This document shows, piece after piece, positions 46,026-50,010 of a DNA stretch of 64,000 bases; within the stretch, counting starts at the first letter, position 1, and each line of letters begins with the position of its first letter. The stretch covers positions 1,569,998 through 1,633,997 of the forward strand of contig JAINUG010000052.1 of assembly GCA_029706075.1 (NCBI GenBank), read 5' to 3'. A model generated the notes under the pieces. It did no database searches and was not told where the DNA came from. It worked only from the letters and a program-made list of their open reading frames with translations. This stretch comes from Aldrovandia affinis. Lineage: Eukaryota; Chordata; Actinopteri; Notacanthiformes; Halosauridae. The position numbers were made by a program, and so were the translations under genes.

Positions 46026-48189
46026 GAGAGTAGTTGATCCTGCAGTGAACACAAACAGTAGTAAGACAGCTGCCCGCTGCTTTTATGACTCTCCTTAATG
46101 TCGGCCACCTGGCTTCAGTTTACCGACGCTCCCCACATCCACAGAAAAGTAGGCAGTTCTATGCTACGGCGCACAAGCGAATCAGGCGGTTCCCTGCCAG
46201 GCCTGGAAAAAAGCAGGACGCATGTTATTTGTGTTAGGTTGCAAAACGTTTACAGAACGCGGCGTACGCGCAACGCAGCAGCAAACATCCCGGCGTCAGC
46301 GTCGGCTCTTTGCCGTCTTATCGTCGGATAAGCCGTGCAATTTCTTTCAATTAAGAAATTGCACGCATAATGCTCGTTATTCGTTTTTCGCGGTGACACA
46401 CCTGTAACCCCCGTTATCAGGTTATTAAATAAGCTGCATGCTAAAGTACTCAAAACATCAAATGGTTGTCTTTGGGGAAATTAACAACCTAGTCTTTACA
46501 TTTAAACATTCAGCACTTACACGATTAACAGACTTTAGATGTTAAGAAAGGTCTCTATGAAATTCTTATACTGTCATTAGTAGACATTTCAGTTTTAACG
46601 GTCATATTTAACAATTCCAAAGTGAGCAAACGTTTAGGTTTATGTCTTTTATGAGTAGTTATTGATTCAGACAAACTACTGATGTTAGCATTTTTCCAAT
46701 CAGTAGTAGTCTTGGGGAATTGCTTCTTTTATTTTTCTACTCTTCTCTATTAAGTGGTGGTTTTATTGAGTATTGATTCAGACACATTACTGAAGAACCC
46801 GTTTTTCTGATGCAAAAACACAAAAACAAAACTACAAATGCAGCAAGATTTTAAACAGGTCAGGATTGTGTGGTCCATGTATAATTTTTCAACTGTCAGT
46901 GTGAGGAACCAGTAACAAAATTAGTAAAAATCGTAAGTTTAAACCTTCGAGACAGAAAACGTGATGTGGCGAGATTTCTTCTCACGGATGTCTTAGAAGC
47001 CACACATAAGACCTATGCACCCTGCTTTGTTGTCTTCATCATATTAAAAGTGCTGAACACTGTGGAGCGCGAGCTCTCTCTGGGGACCGTAAACGCCCAC
47101 GGCGCAGGGAAACGCTGTGATCTGTGGGTAAGGGAGGAAAGTGGGCGGGGTTAATTTTAGACCGGGTGAAAAATTGCCGGGGGGGCCCTGGAGATTCGGT
47201 GTCTGACTGTGTAATTAGACTGCTGAGTCACAGAAACCGCATCATCGCTGCGACCGTTCCAGGGGACAGCCCACGCGCCGAACCAGGTCAATAAAACAAG
47301 CCCCGTGGGCTCAGAATCCCTGACCCAACACGGCTTCCTGCCATCGATCCCCGCCCCGCCGGCCCACTCAAACCCGCCCCCCACCAAACCCCTGCCCCGA
47401 GTTCTGACCAGTTTCCCAGACAGCATCCTTTTTTTTTCAGATTTTTTTCCCCGTTTATCTCCCAATTTAGTAGCCAATTCAACCCTCTATTTATTTAGAT
47501 TCGCACTCCCCTCACGAGTCCTCCGGGTCAAGCTAATATCCCGAAGCCGGCAATGATCTGCCTCCTCCGAGATGGAACTTCGCCCACCTACTCTTTAGGA
47601 ACGCCCGGCTGATTCTGGCTCTCAGTTTCTCTCACCTTGCCGGAGTTCTTCACAGCTGTCTTTGTACATACTCTCGTTTAATGCCTGTGCACTCATGTCA
47701 AACGAGATGCTCGCGATTATGGTTTCGGGTCAGGCGGGGTTGTTAACGGCGTGAATCTCTTAACGTGCACGGCCGGGCCACTTCGCCCTGCCAAATTTCA
47801 AACCGTTCCCACTTTCGCTCGCATGTGTTCCGCAGCCCTTGTGGGAATGCAGCCCTCGTTCTGCAGTCCCGCTGTGGGAGCGCACGCGAGACTTAAAACA
47901 GCGCACACACGTGGGAGACATTAAACATTAAACAATCACATTGTGAACAATGAACACGAACATTTAGTCCAAATAACTGTACAGACAGACACTCGTCGTT
48001 ACGCATAGAACATGCCCACAATACTGCCTTTTGGACCTGTAAGAGAGCACATGACACAGGGGTGCTCTGACCCCTGAATGACCCCAGCCCCAGGTGTAGG
48101 AAAGAGGGGGGTACTCACTCGCACAGCAGGACTCCGTCCTCCAGCGCCGATCGGAAATTGCCGCTCCCAAACCGCTTCTTGGTCACCTC
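2258..48189 (-). CDS. limch1: limch1-like gene (LIM and calponin-homology domains), partial, 12 exons
   Basis: Multi-exon gene assembled by reading the minus strand. Exons: 48189-48119, 45978-45909, 36801-36695, 15121-15091, 14259-14146, 13205-13010, 10931-10679, 10245-9958, 9441-9169, 8644-8519, 8022-7303, 2372-2258. All introns are GT-AG, all phases match, and the join is 788 codons without a stop. Order of parts: CH domain (codons about 1-131), serine-rich linker, DUF4757-type block with [14 protein letters not shown], a 469-codon cassette, then the SKSMSD region. Family knowledge: LIMCH1 binds non-muscle myosin II and promotes stress fibres and focal adhesions; LMO7 is its paralogue with similar CH and central regions. 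The cassette exons and the exon 6 sequence fit LIMCH1 better, from memory. The CH start and the C-terminal LIM domain lie outside the window or were not seen. Family assignment is firm; limch1 versus lmo7, and the a/b copy, are less so. Confidence 0.85.
2431..2567 (-). repeat. tRNA-derived SINE-B (L2-type tail)
   Basis: On the minus strand: a tRNA-like head with A-box GGCTCAGTTGGTAGAGCA and B-box-like GGGTTCATTCCCC, then ACTGTAAGTCGCTTTGGAT and AAAAGCGTCTGCTAAATGGC. About 140 bp, same family as copies at 16.4, 22.9 and 31.0 kb. Confidence 0.85.
2753..3413. mobile_element. PIF/Harbinger-type element, internally deleted
   Basis: Imperfect inverted repeats of roughly 95 bp bound the element: left arm agcaggattagtgggttagc, right arm (reverse complement) agcaggattggtgggttagc, extending through 'actttgggtttaagc'. 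Between them a plus-strand frame at 2970-3227 contains [18 protein letters not shown], resembling the 'ALRFxATG' segment near the N-terminus of Harbinger transposases. The DDE region is absent, so it is non-autonomous. Target duplication was not resolved. Confidence 0.65.
3414..3959. other. Intron, nothing recognised
   Basis: No exon or known repeat could be supported. The stretch 3535-3700 resembles the Harbinger arm vocabulary ('gttagct', 'gctaacgc') only loosely. Confidence 0.4.
3960..4303 (-). repeat. SINE-A, near full length
   Basis: Minus-strand copy. The tail appears as 'ctcccaatctagtggccaat' near 4005 and the body includes 'ggggcggacagccaatcgcc' in reverse. The tRNA-like head ends at 'acccgaggccccc' near 4303. 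The longer reading frames here (3886-4326, 4038-4382) are repeat-borne and not genes. Confidence 0.85.
4304..4989. other. Intron, only a short CA run
   Basis: Holds a small (CA)n at about 4650-4668. Nothing else recognised. Confidence 0.5.
4990..5335 (-). promoter_or_regulatory. CpG-rich island with CCAAT box: candidate internal promoter
   Basis: Seen: CpG density rises sharply (about 16 CpGs between 5040 and 5190), unlike the surrounding intron. On the minus strand a CCAAT box lies at 5328-5324. About 115 bases downstream ATGG is followed directly by a good donor, GTGAGT (junction 5207/5206). This layout (CCAAT, short leader, donor) suits an alternative first exon for a limch1 isoform lacking the CH domain. 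Short LIMCH1 isoforms are known in mammals. No TATA box is evident. The transcript itself is inferred. Confidence 0.35.
5336..7302. other. Intron 11 remainder, no feature recognised
   Basis: Contains a poly-C run of 15 at 5879-5893 and A/T-rich stretches near 6.4-7.0 kb. Open frames here have no family resemblance and no matching splice phases. Confidence 0.5.
7303..8022 (-). CDS. limch1: limch1 exon 11: large cassette exon with motif repeats
   Basis: 720 bp (240 codons), acceptor CTCTCTCCAG, donor GTTAGGC, phase 2-2. Three copies of the motif occur: [34 protein letters not shown] and [16 protein letters not shown]. Between them are [35 protein letters not shown] and a run of nine glutamates coded by GAG/GAA (7519-7545). 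It ends [20 protein letters not shown]. From memory, similar modules occur in long LIMCH1 isoforms. No enzymatic domain is visible and the segment is probably an extended scaffold. A single exon this size amid 30-290 bp exons is typical of an isoform-specific insert. Confidence 0.85.
8519..8644 (-). CDS. limch1: limch1 exon 10: third cassette exon, weak donor
   Basis: 126 bp (42 codons), acceptor GGCTGTAG, donor CAAAG/GTCCAC, phase 2-2. It encodes [16 protein letters not shown], then a Pro/Ser-rich tail. The acceptor and the K-K-S start are convincing. The donor departs from consensus and was chosen because it is the site that keeps frame with exon 11. If it is not used, the frame meets TAA about 50 bases further on, which would give a truncated product. 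The 3' boundary is the least certain of the twelve exons. Confidence 0.62.
8697..8747 (+). repeat. (GA)n purine tract
   Basis: gagagaga/gaaagaga repeats just upstream (minus strand) of exon 10. Read on the minus strand it is a long CT tract near the acceptor. A second GA-rich tract at 8030-8095 plays the same role for exon 11. Confidence 0.85.
9169..9441 (-). CDS. limch1: limch1 exon 9: second cassette exon
   Basis: 273 bp (91 codons), acceptor CTCGAGCAG and donor GTTTGTCC, phase 2-2. It encodes an acidic run around [16 protein letters not shown], the motif [10 protein letters not shown], then [16 protein letters not shown] and [17 protein letters not shown]. The YDRFLP core resembles FNQFLP in exon 7. 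From memory, muscle-type LIMCH1 isoforms contain a very similar segment; a database search was not possible. Strong coding signal: open frame, basic-aromatic pattern, clean splice sites. Confidence 0.85.
9615..9712 (+). repeat. (CA)n microsatellite with CG interruptions
   Basis: About 98 bp of acac/acgc repeats, ending in an uninterrupted CA run at 9677-9712. Lies in the intron between exons 8 and 9. Confidence 0.95.
9958..10245 (-). CDS. limch1: limch1 exon 8: first cassette exon
   Basis: 288 bp (96 codons), acceptor GGCCTCAG and donor GTCAGACG, phase 2-2. It encodes a low-complexity acidic and proline-rich segment, [19 protein letters not shown], then the motif [14 protein letters not shown] and a Ser/Pro-rich tail ending SLARL. 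An alternative acceptor at TTCAG nearer 10226 would break the frame with exon 7, so 10245 was chosen. No domain is recognised beyond the repeated motif. The exon can be skipped without frame loss. Confidence 0.78.
10679..10931 (-). CDS. limch1: limch1 exon 7 of window: DUF4757-type conserved block
   Basis: 253 bp, acceptor TTCTCCAG and donor GTAACC, phase 1 to 2. It encodes an acidic start ([11 protein letters not shown]), then [41 protein letters not shown] and [16 protein letters not shown]. This is the hallmark block shared by LIMCH1 and LMO7 immediately before the central coiled-coil-rich region. It contains the first, diverged copy of the D-D-[LM]-x-x-R-[RK] motif found again in the cassette exons. 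Its phase-2 end can join either exon 8 or exon 12. Confidence 0.94.
10932..12499. other. Intron between exons 6 and 7 (first part), nothing recognised
   Basis: 10932-11330 is GC-rich; 11350-12230 is A/T-rich and lacks coding signal. No known repeat was identified. Confidence 0.5.
12500..12893 (+). repeat. SINE-A, full length
   Basis: One of the best complete copies. The tRNA-like head begins gggcctcggatagcgtagcg with a B-box-like region cagttcgaaaccagactg. The body contains cgggggcggcgattggc and aggaggcggatcatcgccgg. The tail contains taaattgggagaaaaaa. About 390 bp. Confidence 0.85.
13010..13205 (-). CDS. limch1: limch1 exon 6 of window: post-CH serine-rich linker
   Basis: 196 bp, acceptor TTCCTCAG and donor GTACGAGG, phase 0 to 1. 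It begins [20 protein letters not shown] and continues with W-Y-V-E-K-E-E-Q and the phosphosite-like block [20 protein letters not shown]. The ALEES start and the S-L-D-S-L repeat match the LIMCH1 linker that follows the CH domain. Predicted disordered. Its ending Gly codon is completed by exon 7. Confidence 0.88.
13835..14110 (-). repeat. SINE-A, 5' truncated
   Basis: Minus-strand copy with tail 'ctcccaatttggtggtcaat', body 'cctggggtggacagcc' and B-box-like 'ggatttcgaaccgcaaccg'. Ends 36 bp from exon 5. Confidence 0.85.
14146..14259 (-). CDS. limch1: limch1 exon 5 of window: end of CH domain
   Basis: 114 bp, acceptor CTTTCAG and donor GTAAGCC, phase 0-0. It encodes [13 protein letters not shown], then [19 protein letters not shown] and GLALSK. 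The 'TIYWLGRKA...[15 protein letters not shown]' pattern is the C-terminal CH helix of LIMCH1/LMO7. Confidence 0.94.
15091..15121 (-). CDS. limch1: limch1 exon 4 of window: 31-bp CH microexon
   Basis: A 31 bp microexon bounded by TTTTTCAG and GTAAGTCG. It completes the lysine codon from exon 3, then encodes [10 protein letters not shown] and ends in phase 0. The phases fit both neighbours, and in the family the CH sequence RVTVK is followed by a P/QEE-x-x-RRLKNV segment. It is too short for most gene finders and follows a 21.6 kb intron. Confidence 0.88.
15478..15600 (-). repeat. SINE-A, 3' fragment
   Basis: Only the tail region is present: cctcccaattaagtagccaa, then ttataccctaaatttctttc. 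Confidence 0.75.
15724..16242 (+). mobile_element. Tc1/mariner deletion derivative (caggtaactgcc family)
   Basis: Terminal inverted repeats caggtaactgccaaaataaa and its reverse near 16225-16242, flanked by TA. Inside is the C-terminal half of a transposase on the plus strand: [13 protein letters not shown] and FQDDNAP, then a degenerate PDLNPIE region. 519 bp, so the N-terminal half is missing and it cannot move by itself. Same family as the element at 52847-53358. Confidence 0.88.
16393..16560 (+). repeat. tRNA-derived SINE-B
   Basis: Head agttcagtaggtagagcatg, B-box-like gtgggtttgattccc, tail gtaagtcgctttggataaaa followed by 'gtctggtaaatggcatatta'. Confidence 0.85.
16561..17334. other. Intron, nothing recognised
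   Basis: Mixed-composition sequence without a supported gene or repeat. Confidence 0.45.
17335..17495 (-). repeat. SINE-A, 5' (head) portion
   Basis: Minus-strand head and upstream body: agccaaatgccgcccccgat, then gtcgggttccaaaccacgac and 'gctatcggaggcccacc'. The 3' half is missing. Confidence 0.75.
18075..18414 (-). repeat. SINE-A, full length
   Basis: Tail 'tctccaaatttggtagccaa', body 'tctggggcggtctgccaatc', head 'gttacgttacccgagaccc'. About 340 bp. Confidence 0.85.
18603..20755 (-). mobile_element. hAT (Charlie-like) transposon with target duplication
   Basis: 15-bp perfect terminal inverted repeats (caggggtgcccaacc at 18603; ggttgggcacccctg ending 20755) flanked by 8-bp target duplications tcctaggt (18595-18602) and ttctaggt (20756-20763), one mismatch. 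8-bp duplications are the hAT signature. The interior carries a minus-strand transposase relic. 2153 bp. Both ends and the duplication are intact, so the copy is fairly young, but the coding region is broken. Confidence 0.93.
18850..20500 (-). pseudogene. hAT transposase, broken near the 3' end
   Basis: A 350-codon open frame (20498-19446) carries [20 protein letters not shown] (first catalytic D region), [13 protein letters not shown] and [16 protein letters not shown], a pattern shared with GTF2IRD2/ZBED-type domesticated hAT proteins. At about 19446 a frame break follows LNELNVE. The sequence then resumes with [18 protein letters not shown] (19449-19189) and again with [20 protein letters not shown] (19188-18925), the hAT C-terminal dimerisation region. 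The N-terminal BED-finger region upstream of 20498 is degenerate. At least two frame lesions and a late stop make it non-functional. Confidence 0.88.
20764..21214. other. Intron, nothing recognised
   Basis: No gene or repeat supported apart from a short (TTA)n at about 21166-21182. Confidence 0.5.
21215..21540 (+). repeat. SINE-A, near full length
   Basis: B-box-like ctgttcgaaacccgactgta, body ggtggggagccccgattggg, tail actaaattgggagaaaaatg. Confidence 0.85.
21541..22931. other. Intron, A-tracts only
   Basis: A-rich run at about 21835-21893 and otherwise unremarkable sequence. Confidence 0.45.
22932..23092 (+). repeat. tRNA-derived SINE-B
   Basis: Head tgtggctcagtaggtaagag, B-box-like gtgggttcgattcccac, tail gtaagtcgctttggataaaa then gctgctaaatggcatatg. 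Confidence 0.88.
23093..25114. other. Intron, nothing recognised
   Basis: About 2 kb without supported gene or repeat. 24240-24430 is locally CpG-rich with an octamer-like atgcaaat near 24399, not enough to call a promoter. Confidence 0.4.
25115..26182 (+). mobile_element. Tc1/mariner element TcA, 5' truncated
   Basis: Plus-strand copy of the family seen complete at 29253-30543. It starts abruptly at gaagacatatcctgtgg beside a CA repeat, so the 5' inverted repeat is lost. The 3' end is retained: gggggacgggcagtg. Transposase pieces: [20 protein letters not shown] (helix-turn-helix), [19 protein letters not shown] and [20 protein letters not shown], in different frames. Many frameshifts, so a dead copy. 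Spacing from the second Asp to the Glu is 36 residues when the frames are merged. Confidence 0.9.
26183..26212 (+). repeat. (TA)n microsatellite
   Basis: TA run separating two Tc1 elements. Confidence 0.9.
26213..27876 (+). mobile_element. Tc1/mariner element TcB, complete, IR/DR type, DD35E
   Basis: 1664 bp flanked by TA. Terminal inverted repeats of about 222 bp (26213-26434 and 27653-27876) differ at only about ten positions. Each arm holds two related direct repeats, outer ggccaaaagttttgtcgca and inner ggacaaaagtcttgtcgca, the IR/DR layout known from Sleeping Beauty. The transposase lies between. The near-identical arms point to recent activity. This is the youngest-looking DNA transposon in the window. 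Confidence 0.95.
26581..27567 (+). pseudogene. TcB transposase, two nonsense codons only
   Basis: One frame of 328 codons starting [16 protein letters not shown] (an upstream in-frame ATG exists at 26557). Order: helix-turn-helix [24 protein letters not shown]-like hook RPRSGRPHK, first Asp in IDFSDE, second Asp in [11 protein letters not shown], Glu in [11 protein letters not shown]. There are 35 residues between the second Asp and the Glu, where most fish Tc1 elements have 34. Only two stops interrupt it: TGA at 26983-26985 and TGA at 27430-27432, the latter at a position where Arg (CGA) is expected. About 12 residues seem missing before QKPALNKRQ. No frameshift. Confidence 0.9.
27877..27926 (+). 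repeat. (TA)n/(CA)n microsatellite
   Basis: tatatatata with acacaca ends, between elements TcB and TcC. Confidence 0.9.
27927..29162 (-). mobile_element. Tc1/mariner element TcC copy 1
   Basis: Inverted repeats cactcagtggccactttatt and its reverse (29139-29162), the abundant fish element with 'ggtacacctaataaagtggcc' ends. Minus-strand transposase fragments include the helix-turn-helix part near 29010-28900 ([20 protein letters not shown]), [36 protein letters not shown] and [15 protein letters not shown]. There are 36 residues between the second Asp and the Glu. It is broken by frameshifts. Confidence 0.92.
29163..29252 (+). repeat. (TG)n(TA)n microsatellite
   Basis: About 90 bp, mostly uninterrupted TA, between TcC copy 1 and TcA copy 2. 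Confidence 0.95.
29253..30543 (-). mobile_element. Tc1/mariner element TcA, complete ends
   Basis: 1291 bp, TA-flanked. Ends cactgcccgtcccaaaaaaa and its partner (reverse complement cactgcctggcccccaaaaa). Minus-strand transposase starts [20 protein letters not shown] with helix-turn-helix [20 protein letters not shown] at 30383-30027, followed by GCCSWSGLG and further fragments in shifted frames. Same family as 25115-26182 but in opposite orientation, so the two form a large inverted pair around TcB and TcC. Confidence 0.93.
30544..30610 (+). repeat. (TA)n/(CA)n microsatellite
   Basis: Mixed TA and CA runs directly after the TcA end. Confidence 0.9.
30611..31027. other. Intron, nothing recognised
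   Basis: Contains an A-run of 19 at about 30722-30740 and no other feature. Confidence 0.45.
31028..31176 (+). repeat. tRNA-derived SINE-B
   Basis: Head tggtcctgtgtggctcagta, B-box-like gggttcgattcccatcggg, tail 'aagtcgctttgggtaaaagc' then atctgctaaatggcatat. Confidence 0.88.
31181..31402 (-). repeat. tRNA-derived SINE-C (L2-type tail), full length
   Basis: Minus strand: head GGCCAGCAGTGTAGTATAAT and TGGTTAGGGAACTGGGCTTG, B box GGTTCGATTCCCAGGTGG, middle CCCTTGAGCAAAGGTACTTA and TATCCAGCTGTATAAATGG, tail GTAAGTCGCTCTGGATAAG then AGCTTCTGCTAAATGCC. About 220 bp. It lies next to a SINE-B in the opposite orientation. Confidence 0.88.
31403..32214. other. Intron, nothing recognised
   Basis: No supported gene or repeat. 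Confidence 0.45.
32215..32545 (+). repeat. SINE-A, variant subfamily
   Basis: Head gggtccgggtggtctagtag, B-box-like gaccagggttagattccatc, body 'agggggcggcaattggctgt', tail 'ttgacatgaagggtacaatt'. The 3' half differs from the common form and matches the fragment at 53728. Confidence 0.8.
32838..32888 (+). repeat. (TA)n(CA)n microsatellite
   Basis: Immediately precedes TcC copy 2. Confidence 0.9.
32889..34040 (-). mobile_element. Tc1/mariner element TcC copy 2
   Basis: Second copy of the ctcagtggccactttatta family, ends ctcagtggcgactttattag and aataaaatggccactgagtc. Minus-strand pieces: [76 protein letters not shown]. Degenerate and frameshifted. Again adjoins a TA/CA microsatellite. Confidence 0.92.
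34041..35525. other. Intron, nothing recognised
   Basis: No supported gene or known repeat in 1.5 kb. Confidence 0.45.
35534..35758. mobile_element. hAT MITE with perfect 8-bp target duplication
   Basis: 225 bp near-palindrome: left end caggggtccccaaccctggt, right end accagggttggccacccctg. The arms continue through 'ctggagggctactgggtgtg', and an internal tandem 'atcaggtgtgttagtgaag' occurs twice. Flanked by identical cactacac at 35526-35533 and 35759-35766. No coding capacity. Its ends resemble those of the hAT at 18603. Confidence 0.93.
35759..35916 (+). repeat. CA-rich simple repeat
   Basis: Imperfect acac/gccc repeats following the MITE; the frames across it are spurious. Confidence 0.8.
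36695..36801 (-). CDS. limch1: limch1 exon 3 of window: CH domain
   Basis: 107 bp, acceptor AAAACAG and donor GTAAGTCC. It encodes [19 protein letters not shown] followed by [16 protein letters not shown] and two bases of a lysine codon. This is the most conserved stretch of LIMCH1/LMO7 CH domains (NVNVFL, LFxPxDL) and the strongest single identification in the window. The next intron is about 21.6 kb. Confidence 0.95.
36802..38189. other. Intron, poly-A tract
   Basis: Unremarkable apart from an uninterrupted run of 34 A at 37787-37820, which could be the tail of an unrecognised retroposon. Confidence 0.5.
38190..38495 (+). repeat. SINE-A, near full length
   Basis: Head gggagccgcaggggctcaga, body cgagggcagcatttggctgt, tail gtaaattgggagaaaatat. 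Confidence 0.8.
38496..39838. other. Intron, nothing recognised
   Basis: No supported gene or repeat. Confidence 0.45.
39839..40165 (+). repeat. SINE-A, full length with clear tRNA-like head
   Basis: Head ggggcctcgggtagcataac then ggtaaaggcatccgacc (A-box-like), B-box-like gggttcaattcctggctgc, body 'agggggaagcaattggctgt', tail actaaattgggagagaaat. Confidence 0.85.
40166..41107. other. Intron, nothing recognised
   Basis: No supported gene or repeat. Confidence 0.45.
41108..41602 (-). mobile_element. Tc1/mariner deletion derivative (cagtaccagtcaaaag family)
   Basis: Ends cagtaccagtcaaaagttta and 'cccttgactggtactg', TA-flanked. Minus-strand transposase C-terminal part: [33 protein letters not shown]. 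495 bp, so two thirds of the element is missing. Confidence 0.88.
41767..43345 (+). mobile_element. Tc1/mariner element TcD (cactgctcaaa family), near complete
   Basis: 1579 bp, TA-flanked, ends cactgctcaaagaaattaag and its partner 'taatttatttgagcagtg'. Plus-strand transposase is nearly whole. Inserted inside a palindromic repeat, whose arms flank it on both sides. Confidence 0.93.
42064..43083 (+). pseudogene. TcD transposase, frameshifted
   Basis: Reads [10 protein letters not shown] at 42064, then helix-turn-helix [20 protein letters not shown] in another frame, [20 protein letters not shown], and [11 protein letters not shown]. It is then interrupted near 42540 by a small deletion. It resumes as [51 protein letters not shown] and [18 protein letters not shown], ending GGHTHY at a normal stop (43083). 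34 residues between the second Asp and the Glu (DD34E). Two frame lesions at about 42090-42160 and 42540; otherwise well preserved. Confidence 0.9.
43451..45199. other. Intron, nothing recognised
   Basis: No supported gene or repeat in 1.7 kb. Confidence 0.45.
45200..45410 (+). repeat. Locally duplicated SINE-C-like head
   Basis: The segment ttggagtcaaggggaattta...gaccagaaggttatgggttt occurs twice (about 45210 and 45328). Between them lies 'gtgctcaacctgaattgc', which matches the middle of SINE-C. Degenerate, with no tail. Confidence 0.6.
45711..45760 (+). repeat. (AAT)n microsatellite
   Basis: About nine aat/taa units followed by A-rich sequence. Confidence 0.9.
45909..45978 (-). CDS. limch1: limch1 exon 2 of window: CH domain, middle
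   Basis: 70 bp between acceptor CTTTCAAG and donor GTGAGTTAG. It encodes [13 protein letters not shown] followed by [10 protein letters not shown], close to the LIMCH1/LMO7 CH signature 'LINKLKPG...[13 protein letters not shown]'. One base completes the codon begun in the previous exon and the exon ends in phase 0. An AG-rich simple repeat sits directly upstream of the acceptor (minus-strand CT tract) and forms its polypyrimidine tract. Confidence 0.92.
45981..46031 (+). repeat. (GA)n/(CAGA)n simple repeat
   Basis: agagag runs with acagacag interruptions, adjoining the acceptor of exon 2. Confidence 0.9.
46032..47427. other. Intron, nothing recognised
   Basis: No supported gene or repeat. 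Confidence 0.45.
47428..47608 (-). repeat. SINE-A, 3' half
   Basis: Tail 'ctcccaatttagtagccaat', body 'cctcctccgagatggaactt'. The head is missing. Confidence 0.8.
48119..48189 (-). CDS. limch1: limch1 exon 1 of window: CH domain, first visible part
   Basis: 71 bp, flanked by acceptor CATGTAG and donor GTGAGTA. It encodes [12 protein letters not shown] followed by [11 protein letters not shown], the end of CH helix A and the conserved 'LENGVLLC' segment that begins the central CH helices. It ends in phase 2, and the split codon joined to the next exon restores C-D-L-I-N. The residues before it (usually a W-I-E type helix) must come from an upstream exon not found between 48190 and 64000. The 5' intron is therefore probably longer than 15.8 kb. 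Confidence 0.88.
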
Positions 48190-49867
48190 CTACATGGGAG
48201 GGGAGACAGCGGTCAGGGGACGAGCGAAAGACGAGCAAGGGCGTTATCACACACACACACACACACACAACCCGACTGATGCCACAGTCCTTGACACAGC
48301 CGGTGGGGTGTGGGAGTCTCTGTCTGAGCCCAGGTTAGCCTCGTTCGGGTTCCCAGCCCCTGTGAAGCGGAGCGCCGGAGCAGGCCTGCCCTGACCATGA
48401 GGCGGGGGCGCGCAGGGGGAGGAATGTCACAGTGCTGCCGCGCGCCAGCCTCATGCCTCCCCGCTGATCTCAAACGCTGCCGCATCGCCAAAGAGACGCG
48501 CCATTGTTGCGGTCAGGGGGGTGGGGGGGGGAGCGACACAGGGAGCCGCTTGTGTTGCGTTTACGCCCCACGGCCACTCGTCGGTTGCGACAAAAAAACA
48601 CCAACAACGTGAGAAGGGTTCACACCATTACATCATCTCAATCACCCCTTTTTTTTTTTTTTTTACATATTCATACGAACAAACAGTGAGATCATTTTTA
48701 AATATTCTTGTCTGAATGCTGAATGGACACACAGTGGTTCTTTCAACCTCTTTGGGAGATTTTTTTTTTTTTTTTGGGGGTATTCAACATATTATTTCGC
48801 GGTTGATGAATTTGAGGGGAAAAAAAACTGCTCAAACAGATGTGACATTCCCCTTAAAGTTGTTATCACCGATGAATGCAGGATATTTACTGATGATTTT
48901 TTCCATAACATACATAATATCAAGGTCCAACTCTAGTATTCGGGTATTATGCTGGACAGAATAAATTTGATCCACCAAATCACAATGAAACTGCTTATCG
49001 AACATGCATTTAATCCTACAAATTCAAACTGACAAAATGGCATGTTGAAGCAGAATGCCTTAGGATAAATTCAGAAGACAGTCCACTGTTTTCTAGAAGC
49101 GTCACATAAAACAAAGCCTCATAACTTAATTAACTTTGTTTAATGAACAGTATGCTCGATGGGCCATTCACACTCATGCTCGGTTATTCAAATAGGACAA
49201 TAACTCATCGGTGGCAGCAAAAAATGTGCAATCAACAGAAATAAATCAACCGCATGCAAATACCGCACATCGATACAGAGCGGTATGCTGAGAACATCGC
49301 TCGTGGTCTCTGATAGGGAGTCACATGACGAGGTCATAAAACCGGTATCACCGCACTGCTCTGTTGGGCTACTGTAAAGAGCTAAACACCCCTACCATCA
49401 ATCACTTACTACGTACACTGTAGTATGTAGCATGATACTTCCCCTCCCCTCCCCACCCCACCGCCCCACTGTAGCATGAAACTTTCCCCCCCCAATGTAG
49501 CATGACACACCTCCCCTCCCCCTCCCCCTCCCCCTCCGCCTCCGCCACCCCCCGCCAACCTTACAGAGCTTCATTACTATTTGACTATCATTTGGGTTTC
49601 ATCCCCCGACATTTTTAATTATTTAAATGATACACTGCATAATGACGTATAATTATATATCTATATCCATGTGCTCTCTGAAGCGCTCACAGGCACATTT
49701 TGCCAAATCCTTTCCTTCCCTTTAGGAGTGGTGCATTAAATACGATTTGATGGGAGGTGAAAGGTCACACTGTCAAAGACAGCGCTGTGGAATCCCGGAA
49801 GAGGTGCTCATCTCTCAGACTGGTGCCTGACAACCACAGGTAAGGAGACTGCAGACTCAAGCTGTTG
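48190..49867. other. Upstream intron, simple sequence only
   Basis: Short (CA)n at 48250-48268, poly-T at 48648-48664 and C-rich runs at 49440-49550. No first exon could be recognised. Confidence 0.5.
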
Positions 49868-50010
49868 GTTTAGTGAACCTGGCCTGTCACCAGAAGGTTG
49901 TAGGCTCAAATCCTACCCAGGGCACTACCATTTTCTGGAGCAAATTAAACATTGAATTGAACATTGGATTTATATAGTGCTTTTCAAGGAACTCAAAGCG
50001 CTTTACAACA
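49868..50010 (+). repeat. Degenerate SINE fragments
   Basis: agaaggttgtaggctcaaat then 'cctacccagg' is a B-box-like head. 'tttatatagtgcttttcaag' then 'actcaaagcgctttaca' is a sequence common in teleost interspersed repeats. Confidence 0.5.
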